DNA from: Halorubrum sp. BV1
Lineage (GTDB): Archaea > Halobacteriota > Halobacteria > Halobacteriales > Haloferacaceae
DNA: 19,244 nt
Direction of reading: 5' to 3'
Assembly (NCBI RefSeq): GCF_000746205.1
Contig: NZ_JQKV01000009.1
Coordinates: forward strand, 1 to 19,244
Made by a program: the position numbers and the translations under genes. This document shows, in pieces, positions 1 through 9,093 of the stretch. Under the pieces are notes generated by a model, which was not told where the DNA came from, did not search any database, and saw only the letters and a list, made by a program, of their open reading frames with translations. The number at the start of each line of letters is the position of its first letter. Position 1 is the stretch's first letter.

Positions 1-150
<150 letters not shown>

Positions 151-311
151 CCGACCCGAGACCTCCCACACGAGAGGCTCACCTTAGACCGTTCACCAGA
201 ACGGTCACCACTCATGCATGGCTCGTGTCCACCCACCCACCGACCTGGACACCTTAGAACGACCACGGCTCACACCAACACGCGCCGAAAAGCCTTCCCC
301 ACAGGGAAGGC
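151..311 (+). other. 16S-tRNA-Ala spacer with three hairpins
   Basis: This transcribed spacer has no credible ORF but contains three inverted repeats. GACCGTTC (187-194) pairs with GAACGGTC (199-206) around an ACCA loop. GTGTCCA (225-231) pairs with TGGACAC (246-252) across 14 nt. GCCTTCCC (292-299) pairs with GGGAAGGC (304-311) around a CACA loop and ends exactly one base before tRNA-Ala. The 3' strand of the 16S precursor stem should lie in the first part, but its partner upstream of 16S is outside the window, so it cannot be tested here. Confidence 0.7.
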
Positions 312-383
312 GGGCTCATAGCTCAGCGGTAGAGTGCCTCCCTTGCAAGGAGGATGCCCTGGGTTCGAATCCCAGTGAGTCCA
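312..383 (+). tRNA. tRNA-Ala(TGC)
   Basis: A complete cloverleaf can be drawn. The acceptor stem is GGGCTCA (312-318) with TGAGTCC (376-382, one G-T pair) and discriminator A383. The anticodon stem CCTCC (337-341) pairs with GGAGG around the loop CTTGCAA, giving anticodon TGC at 344-346. The T arm carries GGTTCGAAT. CCA is not encoded. Its place in the 16S-23S spacer is the usual archaeal arrangement, and it is cotranscribed with the rRNAs. Confidence 0.98.
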
Positions 384-506
384 TGTCCCCCAACGCGAAT
401 CCGTCCCCTTAAGTGGGCGACGCAACTCCGTTGGGATACGACGACCGATGCACCATCCCGGGAAACCGCGGATGGGAAGGGTTCGACGAACACCCCGCCA
501 GGGTGA

Positions 507-533
507 TTCGATGACGACCGTGTATACGTGCGA
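507..533 (+). promoter_or_regulatory. possible internal rRNA promoter in the spacer
   Basis: The stretch TTCGATGACG, then TGTATAC, then TGCGA resembles the TTCGA...TATA-like...TGCGA layout of haloarchaeal rRNA promoters, and spacer promoters have been described in halobacterial rRNA operons. Spacing between the parts differs from the main promoters, so this is a weak call based on resemblance only. Confidence 0.35.
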
Positions 534-537
534 TCCA

Positions 538-573
538 GACGTCCACTGAACTCATCCGAGTTCGTGGAACGTC
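538..573 (+). other. 15-bp hairpin in the rRNA spacer
   Basis: GACG (538-541) and TCCAC (542-546), then GAACTC (548-553), pair with GAGTTC (558-563), GTGGA (564-568) and CGTC (570-573). The loop is ATCC, with single-base bulges at T547 and A569, giving 15 base pairs. It lies between tRNA-Ala and the 23S precursor stem and is probably a structural or processing element of the pre-rRNA. Confidence 0.65.
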
Positions 574-592
574 AGTGAACCATATACAGTCG

Positions 593-609
593 GAACTACT
601 CATACGAGT
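593..609 (+). other. 5' strand of probable 23S precursor (BHB-like) stem
   Basis: GAACT (593-597) can pair with AGTTC (3587-3591), and CATACGAGT (601-609) with ACTCGCATG (3578-3586) with one A-C mismatch, leaving a three-base bulge ACT at 598-600. These strands flank 23S on both sides, as expected for the archaeal precursor stem cut by the splicing endonuclease at a bulge-helix-bulge motif. A clean second three-base bulge is not obvious, so the exact cleavage geometry is not settled. Confidence 0.55.
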
Positions 610-621
610 ACTTCTGACACC

Positions 622-645
622 GTCAGTCCTCTTCGGAGAACTGAC
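622..645 (+). other. UUCG-tetraloop hairpin before 23S
   Basis: GTCAGT (622-627) pairs with ACTGAC (640-645), and CTC (629-631) with GAG (636-638) around a TTCG tetraloop closed by C-G, with one C-A mismatch. The hairpin sits between the precursor stem and the mature 23S 5' end and would be removed during maturation. Confidence 0.6.
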
Positions 646-652
646 AACACTA

Positions 653-3555
<2,903 letters not shown>

Positions 3556-3577
3556 AATCATACGGCACTGACACCAC

Positions 3578-3591
3578 ACTCGCATGAGTTC
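3578..3591 (+). other. 3' strand of probable 23S precursor stem
   Basis: ACTCGCATG and the following AGTTC complement positions 593-609 upstream of 23S, with one mismatch and a three-base bulge on the 5' strand. It starts about 23 nt after the mature 23S end, a position consistent with the archaeal 23S processing stem. Confidence 0.55.
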
Positions 3592-3624
3592 AGGCGGTAA
3601 CTGGATCGCACGTACACACGGTCG

Positions 3625-3702
3625 GCCGATCGCAAGATCGGAACCACCCGACACAGGCGTCTCTCCACACGGAGAGTCTCGGTTCGAGTCCGAGAGTCGG
3701 CA
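3625..3702 (+). ncRNA. tRNA-like element upstream of 5S rRNA
   Basis: The 3' part is a proper T arm: CTCGG (3678-3682), loop TTCGAGT, CCGAG (3690-3694). It is followed by a seven-base acceptor-like strand AGTCGGC (3695-3701) and A3702. A partial acceptor partner, GCCGAT, occurs at 3625-3630, but the D and anticodon arms are degenerate: CTCTCC/GGAGAG hairpin at 3661-3676, and CCGATC/GATCGG with a GCAA loop at 3626-3641. The element ends exactly where 5S begins. In Haloferax volcanii a tRNA-like structure at this place directs tRNase Z to form the 5S 5' end, and I infer the same role here. It is not a functional tRNA. Confidence 0.7.
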
Positions 3703-3824
3703 TGAAGGCGGCCAGAGCGGTGGGGGAACACCCGTACCCATTCCGAACACGGAAGTTAAGCCCACCAGCGTACCGGGAAGTACTGGAGTGAGCGATCCTC
3801 TGGGAACCGCGGTTCGCCGCCTAC
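3703..3824 (+). rRNA. rrf: 5S ribosomal RNA
   Basis: The sequence shows the haloarchaeal 5S landmarks: GGCGGCCAGAGCGG near the 5' end, CCGTACCCATTCCGAACACG, AAGTTAAGCCC, and the closing GGTTCGCCGCC. Helix I joins AGGCGGC (from 3706) with GCCGCCT (to 3822). The length is about 122 nt, as expected. It is cotranscribed with 23S and its 5' end directly abuts the tRNA-like element. Confidence 0.96.
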
Positions 3825-3835
3825 CCACTCATACC

Positions 3836-3849
3836 GGGAGTATACTCCC
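3836..3849. repeat. perfect 14-bp palindrome after 5S
   Basis: GGGAGTATACTCCC is fully self-complementary. It lies 11 nt after the 5S end and 6 nt before the terminator stem. It could be part of the 5S 3'-end processing site, an accessory terminator element or a protein-binding dyad; nothing in the sequence decides between these. Confidence 0.6.
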
Positions 3850-3855
3850 ACTCAC

Positions 3856-3885
3856 GCCCAGCGACACCGCGTCGCTGGGCTTTTT
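3856..3885 (+). terminator. rRNA operon terminator (hairpin plus T run)
   Basis: GCCCAGCGAC (3856-3865) pairs perfectly with GTCGCTGGGC (3871-3880) around an ACCGC loop and is followed immediately by TTTTT (3881-3885). This has the form of a bacterial intrinsic terminator. In archaea the T run is the main signal, so the strong stem is notable. It separates the rRNA operon from tRNA-Cys, which has its own promoter. Confidence 0.8.
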
Positions 3886-3925
3886 ACAGTTATACAGAGA
3901 GCTATCATCCTCTCGCGACCGCTAG

Positions 3926-3933
3926 GCTTAAAC
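3926..3933 (+). promoter_or_regulatory. TATA box of tRNA-Cys
   Basis: GCTTAAAC lies about 28 nt upstream of the tRNA 5' end and after the rRNA terminator, so tRNA-Cys is probably transcribed separately. Confidence 0.55.
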
Positions 3934-3958
3934 GCTCCACTGCGGTACGTTCGATAGC

Positions 3959-4034
3959 GCCAAGGTGGCAGAGTCTGGTCAGACGCAGCGGCCTGCAGAG
4001 CCGCCCAACGCCGGTTCAAATCCGGCCCTTGGCT
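3959..4034 (+). tRNA. tRNA-Cys(GCA)
   Basis: The acceptor stem GCCAAGG (3959-3965) pairs with CCTTGGC (4027-4033), and the discriminator is T4034, the U73 identity base of cysteine tRNAs. The anticodon stem GCGGC/GCCGC encloses CTGCAGA with anticodon GCA. The T arm carries GGTTCAAATCC. CCA is not encoded. A short T run follows (4038-4041), a plausible termination signal. Confidence 0.97.
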
Positions 4035-4100
4035 TGATTTTCAGACGGATAGTCGCACGACTGTAGGTGTTTCGTGCGGAAAGTGAGCGGTTAGTGTAGA

Positions 4101-4904
4101 TTACAGATCGGCGGCGTCGAGCACTTCGTGGGGGACGTTCGCCTCTCGAAACTTGGTCGTGTGGTGTGAGAGCTGGTCGGGGCCGACGACGAGGAGGAGG
4201 TCCACGCCGCGGACGGCGGCCTCCGTCGTGGCCTCGACCGTACCGAACCGGATGTCTGGCTGGATACCAGCACGCGTGACGAGGGTGTACGCTTCGGTTC
4301 CGGCAGTTGCGACGAGTTGGTCCCCCGAGTGCCACTCGTCGATGCGGTCTGGATCCACTGGGGTCCTGTCGGTGACTTGCGGCACGCGAACGACGGTGAC
4401 GTATCCGGTTTCGTAGTCAACGACCCCTTCGAAGTCCGTGACACCGACGGCTTCACCGGGGTCGCCGCTCGTGACGGCGACGGCGTGCGCCGTGCCACCG
4501 TTGGGGTCGGCGTGGAGGACTCCGTCGCGCATCACCAGCCCGACTTCCGTTCCCTCGTCGATGGCGTCGATCGCGATCGCGGCGTCGACTTCGACGCTTC
4601 CCAACACGTCGGAGGTGACGCGCTCTAAATACGCTTCGAGGTTGTCTGTGCGAGAGATGAGCCAGTCGACTCCTTCTTTCGTCACGTTGTATCGACCCCG
4701 ACCGCGCTTGTCGACGTAGTCGTGTTCCACGAGGTCTCGGACGTAATCGCTGACCGCTTGTGAGGTCACACCGATCGTGTCTGCGATTTCGTGTTGACTC
4801 ACTGCGGGTTGGCGTGCGGCGATCTCCACTAGCACCTGATAGCGCGTTGCGTCGCGCTTGCTGTCGAGGACCTCTGGGGGTGCGTCCCTGTCGGGATCTG
4901 CCAT
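4101..4904 (-). CDS. winged-helix transcriptional regulator (MarR-like, DUF7839-type)
   Basis: A 267-residue protein with a DNA-binding winged helix at the N-terminus: helix-turn-helix at about residues 36-61 (VSQHEIADTIGVTSQAVSDY) and a wing near 62-75 (DKRGRGRYNVT). The remainder is an acidic domain found in haloarchaeal regulators that I recall as DUF7839; its ligand is unknown to me. The start at 4904 is preferred over an in-frame ATG at 4958 because the TATA-like AATTTTACT (4928-4936) lies about 28 nt upstream, giving a leaderless mRNA. A dyad beside that box (4938-4951) suggests autoregulation. The gene is divergent from the surface-protein gene at 5103, a possible target. Regulator role is confident; regulon is not known. 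Confidence 0.88.
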   Translation of the reverse strand: MADPDRDAPPEVLDSKRDATRYQVLVEIAARQPAVSQHEIADTIGVTSQAVSDYVRDLVEHDYVDKRGRGRYNVTKEGVDWLISRTDNLEAYLERVTSDVLGSVEVDAAIAIDAIDEGTEVGLVMRDGVLHADPNGGTAHAVAVTSGDPGEAVGVTDFEGVVDYETGYVTVVRVPQVTDRTPVDPDRIDEWHSGDQLVATAGTEAYTLVTRAGIQPDIRFGTVEATTEAAVRGVDLLLVVGPDQLSHHTTKFREANVPHEVLDAADL

Positions 4905-4927
4905 TATCGACTGTCGTCGCTCTACAA

Positions 4928-4936
4928 GTAAAATTG
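4928..4936 (-). promoter_or_regulatory. TATA box of the winged-helix regulator gene
   Basis: AATTTTACT on the minus strand is centred 28 nt upstream of the ATG at 4904, consistent with leaderless transcription, and it decides the start codon. Confidence 0.6.
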
Positions 4937-4937
4937 T

Positions 4938-4951
4938 ACTGTCCCCACAGT
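4938..4951. promoter_or_regulatory. candidate operator dyad
   Basis: ACTGT (4938-4942) and ACAGT (4947-4951) form a perfect inverted repeat around CCCC. It lies directly upstream of the regulator's TATA box, where BRE and activator or repressor contacts fall. The overlapping CCCAC/GTGGG dyad (4944-4954) gives a second reading of the same site. Binding by the adjacent winged-helix protein is an inference. Confidence 0.4.
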
Positions 4952-5071
4952 GGGTCAACGGCCGGTCGATTCGCGCCGTACCGCTGTGATCCGGCGTCGC
5001 TCCGTCGACGGCGGGTCACTCGGCCGGATCCATCGCACGCACGGTGGGCCGATCGCGCTCGGCTTAGTAAC

Positions 5072-5079
5072 CGTTATAC
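5072..5079 (+). promoter_or_regulatory. TATA box of the surface-protein gene
   Basis: CGTTATAC is centred about 27 nt upstream of the ATG at 5103. It supports that start, rather than an upstream ATG at 4950, and a leaderless transcript. Confidence 0.6.
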
Positions 5080-5102
5080 ACCGGGTGACCCATGCTGCAA
5101 CT

Positions 5103-5954
5103 ATGCAACGACGCGCTGTGGCCGTGTATGCCACGCTCTTCATTCTCATCGCGGGGGTGGCCGGCGTCCTCACCGCGACGGCTGAGACTCCGGAAATAGC
5201 GCTTGAAAACCCAGACTTCGAGGTATCTGAGGGAGATACGATCGACGTGGACGGCCAGACGTACACGGTCTCCGGTATCTCCGAGACTGAGCAAGGCGGT
5301 GCTCACGGCGGATCGGCCACGACGGTCATCTCCGGCACGCTCGAACGCGAGTTCCAGACGCAGATGTCTGAGGCGTGGGACAACGGGTCGACGGTGACGA
5401 TCGACGACACCGAGTGGCGCGTCGAGATCTCAGGCGAGGATCCGAGCTCGGTCACGCTCGTCGAGGTGCTCGACCGGCAGGCGATCCTCGAGAGCGACGA
5501 TGCGGCTGACAATGAGACGGTCACTCGCGACGACGGTGAGTACGTCGCGGTTACCGAGGACGGCGAGACGACGCTGGTCCCGGCCGAGGAATACTTCCCG
5601 GCACCCGACCAGCGATCGCTTTCGACCGGCGACTCGATCGACTACCAAGACCGGACTGTGACCGTCGACGACGTTACGACCGGTCAGGCGGTCGTCGTCT
5701 GGGAGGGGACACAGACCGAGACGATAGATGTCGGACAGGAGTCGATGGTCACTCTCGGCGAGACCGAGTTCGTCGCGCACTACCCGGACGCGTCGACGCT
5801 GACGCTTTCGACGGACATCGCCGCCTACGAGGCGCAGGTTGACCAGCAGGAGCAGTATCAGCGGTACAACAACGGCCTCACGCGAGTGATCGTCCTCAGC
5901 ATCCTCTCGACGCTGCTGCTCGCCGCGACGGCGTTCGTTCCGTCTCGGTACTGA
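5103..5954 (+). CDS. secreted, membrane-tethered protein with a duplicated domain
   Basis: A 283-residue protein of unknown function. Residues 5-26 form a hydrophobic signal segment ending in ATA-like cleavage residues, and residues 262-281 form a C-terminal membrane helix, so the acidic middle should lie outside the cell. Two similar segments are visible, at about 43-124 (EGDTIDVDGQTYTVSG...) and 174-238 (TGDSIDYQDRTVTVDD...). Each opens with a G-D-[TS]-I-D motif and ends in a strand ending LD or TD, which suggests an internal duplication of a beta-rich module. A Tyr/Gln-rich stretch (242-256) precedes the membrane helix. The start is set by the TATA box at 5072. The divergent regulator may control it. 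I do not recognise a named family. Confidence 0.85.
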   Translation: MQRRAVAVYATLFILIAGVAGVLTATAETPEIALENPDFEVSEGDTIDVDGQTYTVSGISETEQGGAHGGSATTVISGTLEREFQTQMSEAWDNGSTVTIDDTEWRVEISGEDPSSVTLVEVLDRQAILESDDAADNETVTRDDGEYVAVTEDGETTLVPAEEYFPAPDQRSLSTGDSIDYQDRTVTVDDVTTGQAVVVWEGTQTETIDVGQESMVTLGETEFVAHYPDASTLTLSTDIAAYEAQVDQQEQYQRYNNGLTRVIVLSILSTLLLAATAFVPSRY

Positions 5955-6060
5955 GCGTTCCCCGGAGCGTTCAATTTCACACCGTTCTCCCGTTCTGGGT
6001 GCGCGTCTGCGTTCGACGAGATAACACCGGTGTCAGCCGGTCACCCGGCTGTCCCGTCCG

Positions 6061-6069
6061 TATTTTTAC
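6061..6069 (+). promoter_or_regulatory. TATA box of the VOC-family gene
   Basis: TATTTTTAC is centred 27 nt upstream of the ATG at 6092, indicating a leaderless start there rather than at the upstream in-frame ATG (5999). Confidence 0.65.
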
Positions 6070-6091
6070 GTATCCGTCTCGTATCCCGAGT

Positions 6092-6706
6092 ATGAGCGAC
6101 GACCACTCGACGCCGGTCACGCCGGATCTTCCCGACGCACCGTTTCACACGAGGGGCACCGATCACATCACCGTCTGGGGGAGCAATGAGGCCGACACGA
6201 TCGCGTTCTACCGCGACCTGCTCGGTATGCCGCTCGTGTTGCGGCAGCCGAACCTGGATGATCCCTCGCAGACGCACCTGTTTTTCGACACGGGTGACGG
6301 GCGGATACTGACGTTCTTCGTGAGCGACGACCGTCCGTCTGCTCGCGGTCAGCGAGCCGGAACCGGCGCGGTCCATCACCTCTGTTTCAGCGTCGATCCG
6401 GACGAGTACGAGGACATCATGGCCGCGCTCTCCGAGGCCGGGAAGGGGTACAACGTCTTTGACCGCGGGATATTCCACTCGATTTACACGCAGGACAACA
6501 ACGGGCTCGTTATCGAGCTGTCGTCCGACAAGTACGAGATCCCGGACGAGCGGAAGGGTGAGGTCCTCGCGACGGCACAGCGGATCCGCGAGGACGACGG
6601 AGCTGATTTCGCACAGGATCGACACATGGAGGCCGCATTGGAGGAACTGGGGCTTCCCGTCAACAAGTACGACCTTCCGGACGCGGACGCGGGCGTTGGG
6701 GTCTGA
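6092..6706 (+). CDS. VOC superfamily protein (glyoxalase/extradiol dioxygenase fold)
   Basis: A 204-residue protein with two vicinal-oxygen-chelate modules. Module 1 starts at about residue 22 (TDHITVWGSN, with AFYRDLLGMPLV following) and module 2 at about residue 93 (AVHHLCFSV). Candidate metal ligands are His25, His95 or His96 and Glu142 (GLVIEL), which fits the H-H-E set of the family. His129 and Tyr132 (HSIYTQDNNG) resemble second-sphere catalytic residues of extradiol dioxygenases. Residues 150-204 form an acidic tail. The family includes glyoxalase I-like enzymes and ring-cleaving dioxygenases; the substrate cannot be told from the sequence. It stands alone with its own promoter. Confidence 0.9.
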   Translation: MSDDHSTPVTPDLPDAPFHTRGTDHITVWGSNEADTIAFYRDLLGMPLVLRQPNLDDPSQTHLFFDTGDGRILTFFVSDDRPSARGQRAGTGAVHHLCFSVDPDEYEDIMAALSEAGKGYNVFDRGIFHSIYTQDNNGLVIELSSDKYEIPDERKGEVLATAQRIREDDGADFAQDRHMEAALEELGLPVNKYDLPDADAGVGV

Positions 6707-6769
6707 AACGGGAGTCGATCGAGCGCGTCCGAGCCGGGTCCTTTTGCCGTCCGGCGAGTCAACACGGAT

Positions 6770-7465
6770 GTGACGTTCAGTATCTGTGTTCGCGAGCGAT
6801 ACACCGACGACAGCGGAACCGAACAGATCAGGTACGGCGTGGCGGCGACGGCTCGGCTCCCGGGCGTCGGCACGCTCTGTCCGTTCGCCTCGGCTGACGG
6901 CGCGGTAGCGACGCAGTCGTTCGCCAACCCGGATCTCGGTCGGAAGGGCGTGGAGTACCTCGCAGACGGACTCGCAGTGGACGACGCGCTTCGGTCGCTT
7001 TTGAACGCTGACGACGGGCGGGAGAAGCGTCAGGTCCACGGCGTCGGTGCCGACGACGTCTTCGCGTTCACCGGAGAGGGGTGCCGAGACTGGAGCGGCC
7101 ACGTCGTCGGGGAGAACTTCACCGTCGCGGGAAATCTATTGACCGGCCGAGACGTCGTCGACGACACCGCGGCTGCCTACGAGTCGAACGCACACGCTGA
7201 CGCGTCCCTTGCGCGGCGGCTGATCGACGCGCTCGCAGCCGGTCACGATGCGGGCGGGGACCGGAGAGCGGATCTCACGGTTCAGTCCGCGGCGCTTTTG
7301 GTCACGACCACCGAGGCGTCCGACCTCTCGCCGTACTACAACGACCTGCGCGTCGACGCCACGGAGACGCCGATCTCGACCCTTCGCGAGACCTACGAGG
7401 CGGCGACGCGCGGCTACGAGGCGGTGACAGAGAAGTACGCGGTCGCGTCGGGAGGTTCCGAGTAA
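6770..7465 (+). CDS. DUF1028 family protein (Ntn-hydrolase-like)
   Basis: A 231-residue protein whose N-terminus reads MTFSICVRE, the hallmark start of DUF1028 proteins, followed by YGVAATARLPGVG and the FANPDLGRKGVEYLADG region typical of the family. DUF1028 is placed in the Ntn-hydrolase superfamily, where the nucleophile is the residue exposed after Met removal, Thr2 here. The GTG at 6770 is the start that gives this N-terminus; an ATG at 6768 runs straight into a stop. A T-rich element (CCTTTTG, 6740-6746) lies about 27 nt upstream. The C-terminal part includes LSPYYNDLRVD. The reaction is not known. It converges on the nuclease gene with 23 bp between the stops. Confidence 0.9.
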   Translation: MTFSICVRERYTDDSGTEQIRYGVAATARLPGVGTLCPFASADGAVATQSFANPDLGRKGVEYLADGLAVDDALRSLLNADDGREKRQVHGVGADDVFAFTGEGCRDWSGHVVGENFTVAGNLLTGRDVVDDTAAAYESNAHADASLARRLIDALAAGHDAGGDRRADLTVQSAALLVTTTEASDLSPYYNDLRVDATETPISTLRETYEAATRGYEAVTEKYAVASGGSE

Positions 7466-7488
7466 GTGTCTTGTGGGACTGCGTCTGA

Positions 7489-8415
7489 TTAGTCCGCCGG
7501 AAGTGTCACCTTCGCGAGCACCGGGAGGTGGTCTGACGGATATCGGCCTCTATCGTCACGATCGGTTAACGTCGCGAACGCCTCGACGTCGACGGTGGGT
7601 GACACGAGCACATGGTCGATCCGCCGGCCGTGGATCAGCCGAGCGAAGTCCGTCAGGCTGGTCGCCGGGCCGTGCCGGAGGTCGGCAGCCGCGGCAGCGT
7701 CACGGAAGCGGTTCACACCGTCTCGACCCCCGGTGTCGTCCGTATCGGCTTCGCCGTCACCGTCCCTTGCCGTGAGTATCTGGTGTGGGACTGACTCCGG
7801 CGTGCAGTTGAGATCGCCGACGAGCACGAGCGGAAGCGGATGGTCCGCCTCGCCACTGGGCACCGCCTCGGTCGCGTCTCCGGCGGTCTCCGGGAGTCGC
7901 CGCCGGAGCAACCGCGCGGATTCTCGGCGAGCCCGGCCGCTCACGTGATCGAAGTGCGTGTTGGCGACGAGGAACGAGCGGCGTCTCCCGCCGTCACCCG
8001 TCCCTCGGTCGTCGTCTCGTCGTGGTTCGTCGGGGCGGTCGCTGGCGGGTCGCACGCGCGCCCACGTCGCGATCCGCGGGTGGGTCGCATCCCAGTCTGC
8101 CGACGGGGAGTCGGGCGTCTCAGAGAGCCAAAACGTCCCGTGGTCCGCGATCCGTAGACGGTCCGTGCGAACGCCGATCGGGCACCCCTCACCGTCGCCG
8201 TCACTGTCGCGTCCGCGGCCGACAAAGGCGTATTCCGGAAGTCGCTCCCGGAGGTCGCGCCGCTGCTCGGCGATCGGCTCTTGAAACGCGACGACGTCCG
8301 GGCGATGAAAGCGAACGAGCCGCGCGACCGCGTCGCGCCGCTCGTGCCACGCGTCGTGGTGATCGTTACGGTTCGCGTAACGGACGTTGTAGCTCACGAT
8401 CCGAATCTCGGTCAT
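7489..8415 (-). CDS. endonuclease/exonuclease/phosphatase family protein
   Basis: A 308-residue protein with the full set of EEP-fold motifs: Asn10 (SYNVRY), Glu46 (AFQEP), His154 (NTHFDH), Asp201 and Asn203 (GDLNCTP), Asp267-His268 (RIDHVL) and the catalytic Asp295-His296 (YPSDHLP). These metal-dependent enzymes cleave phosphodiesters in DNA, RNA, lipids or small molecules, and the substrate here is not evident. The short, unadorned fold and lack of a signal peptide suggest a cytoplasmic enzyme. Arg/Asp/Gly-rich insertions at about 124-146 and 217-233 are haloarchaeal loop expansions. The TATA box at 8441-8448 lies 30 nt upstream, consistent with a leaderless start. Confidence 0.92.
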   Translation of the reverse strand: MTEIRIVSYNVRYANRNDHHDAWHERRDAVARLVRFHRPDVVAFQEPIAEQRRDLRERLPEYAFVGRGRDSDGDGEGCPIGVRTDRLRIADHGTFWLSETPDSPSADWDATHPRIATWARVRPASDRPDEPRRDDDRGTGDGGRRRSFLVANTHFDHVSGRARRESARLLRRRLPETAGDATEAVPSGEADHPLPLVLVGDLNCTPESVPHQILTARDGDGEADTDDTGGRDGVNRFRDAAAAADLRHGPATSLTDFARLIHGRRIDHVLVSPTVDVEAFATLTDRDDRGRYPSDHLPVLAKVTLPAD

Positions 8416-8440
8416 TGTCAGTGCGGTCGGGTGGCGGCCG

Positions 8441-8448
8441 ATTAAAAC
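8441..8448 (-). promoter_or_regulatory. TATA box of the EEP-family gene
   Basis: GTTTTAAT (minus strand, in the ATTAAAAC stretch) is centred about 30 nt upstream of the ATG at 8415. Confidence 0.55.
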
Positions 8449-8504
8449 GTCCGGCGCGTCGATAGCCAGCGTGCGTCCGCGGATCCGGGCGTACCTCTCG
8501 GTGA

Positions 8505-8987
8505 TTACGCAGAGAACTCGTACAGCTCGTCGCCGACGTGGTGGATCGAGGAGACGACCTTGCCGCTCTCGCCGGCCATCTCGTCGCCGTCGACCAGCGC
8601 GCGACCGACCGCGAGCACCTTCTCGTGGGTTTCTTCTGCGATCACGACCAGATCCCCCTCGCGAATCGCGGGGTCCGCTTCGACGATCCCCGGTCGCATC
8701 ACGTCGGCACCGTCGGAGACGAACGAGATCGCACCGGCGTCGACCGTGACGACGCCCGTCTCCGGCTCGTAGTCGTTCGCGCCCCGAACGGTGAGGAAGG
8801 GCTCGTCGTCGTCCACGTAGAAGACGGCCGGGTCCCCGTCGACCAGCACGAGTTCGTAGTCCGCGTCGACGAACTCGACGAGTTCGAAGGCGTCTCCGTC
8901 GATATCGACCCCGAGGTGGTCTGCGACCGCCTCGCGGATCGCGTCGATGTCGTCGCTCCGGAGGTGATGCCGCGATTTCACTTGCAT
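8505..8987 (-). CDS. PUA-domain RNA-binding protein (Tma20/MCT-1-like)
   Basis: A 160-residue protein. The N-terminal half (1-73) resembles the pre-PUA domain of archaeal Tma20/MCT-1 proteins, and residues 77-155 form a PUA domain with the signature VTVDAGAISFVSDGADVMRPGI-like segment, followed by EGDLVVI and the FxxxVGRAL-like VLAVGRALVDGDEM. In eukaryotes the relatives MCT-1/Tma20 and eIF2D act on the ribosome in recycling and re-initiation; a translation-related role here is inferred from homology. The ATG at 8987 is chosen over the much longer frame reaching 9677 because that extension is antisense to the ferredoxin gene and a TATA box (9011-9018) lies 28 nt upstream. It is divergent from the ferredoxin gene across 106 bp. 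Confidence 0.9.
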   Translation of the reverse strand: MQVKSRHHLRSDDIDAIREAVADHLGVDIDGDAFELVEFVDADYELVLVDGDPAVFYVDDDEPFLTVRGANDYEPETGVVTVDAGAISFVSDGADVMRPGIVEADPAIREGDLVVIAEETHEKVLAVGRALVDGDEMAGESGKVVSSIHHVGDELYEFSA

Positions 8988-9010
8988 GGACGCTCTGTCG
9001 ACCGCTCGGC

Positions 9011-9071
9011 CGATAAATGGTCCGTTCCGTGCCGACTCTCTCCTCGTTGGACCGATCAAAACGGCCTTAAG
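9011..9071. promoter_or_regulatory. divergent promoter pair (PUA gene and membrane ferredoxin gene)
   Basis: On the minus strand, ATTTATCG (9011-9018) is about 28 nt from the ATG at 8987. On the plus strand, CTTAAG (9066-9071) is about 26 nt from the ATG at 9094. Both point to leaderless transcripts running outward from one short intergenic region. Confidence 0.6.
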
Positions 9072-9093
9072 CAACCTGTTCGTATCGGCTCGT

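Larger units (their letters stand above)
384..652 (+). other. tRNA-Ala-23S spacer with processing structures
   Basis: No credible protein gene is present. The spacer holds a possible internal promoter (507-533), a long hairpin (538-573), the 5' strand of a likely 23S precursor stem (593-609) and a UUCG-capped hairpin (622-645). These look like rRNA maturation elements rather than coding sequence. An ORF running through the region is a by-product of RNA sequence. Confidence 0.7.

Noticed and set aside
6041..7102. 353-residue minus-strand ORF across the VOC and DUF1028 genes
   Set aside because: It covers two well-recognised plus-strand genes and is rich in Arg and Val with no domain of its own.
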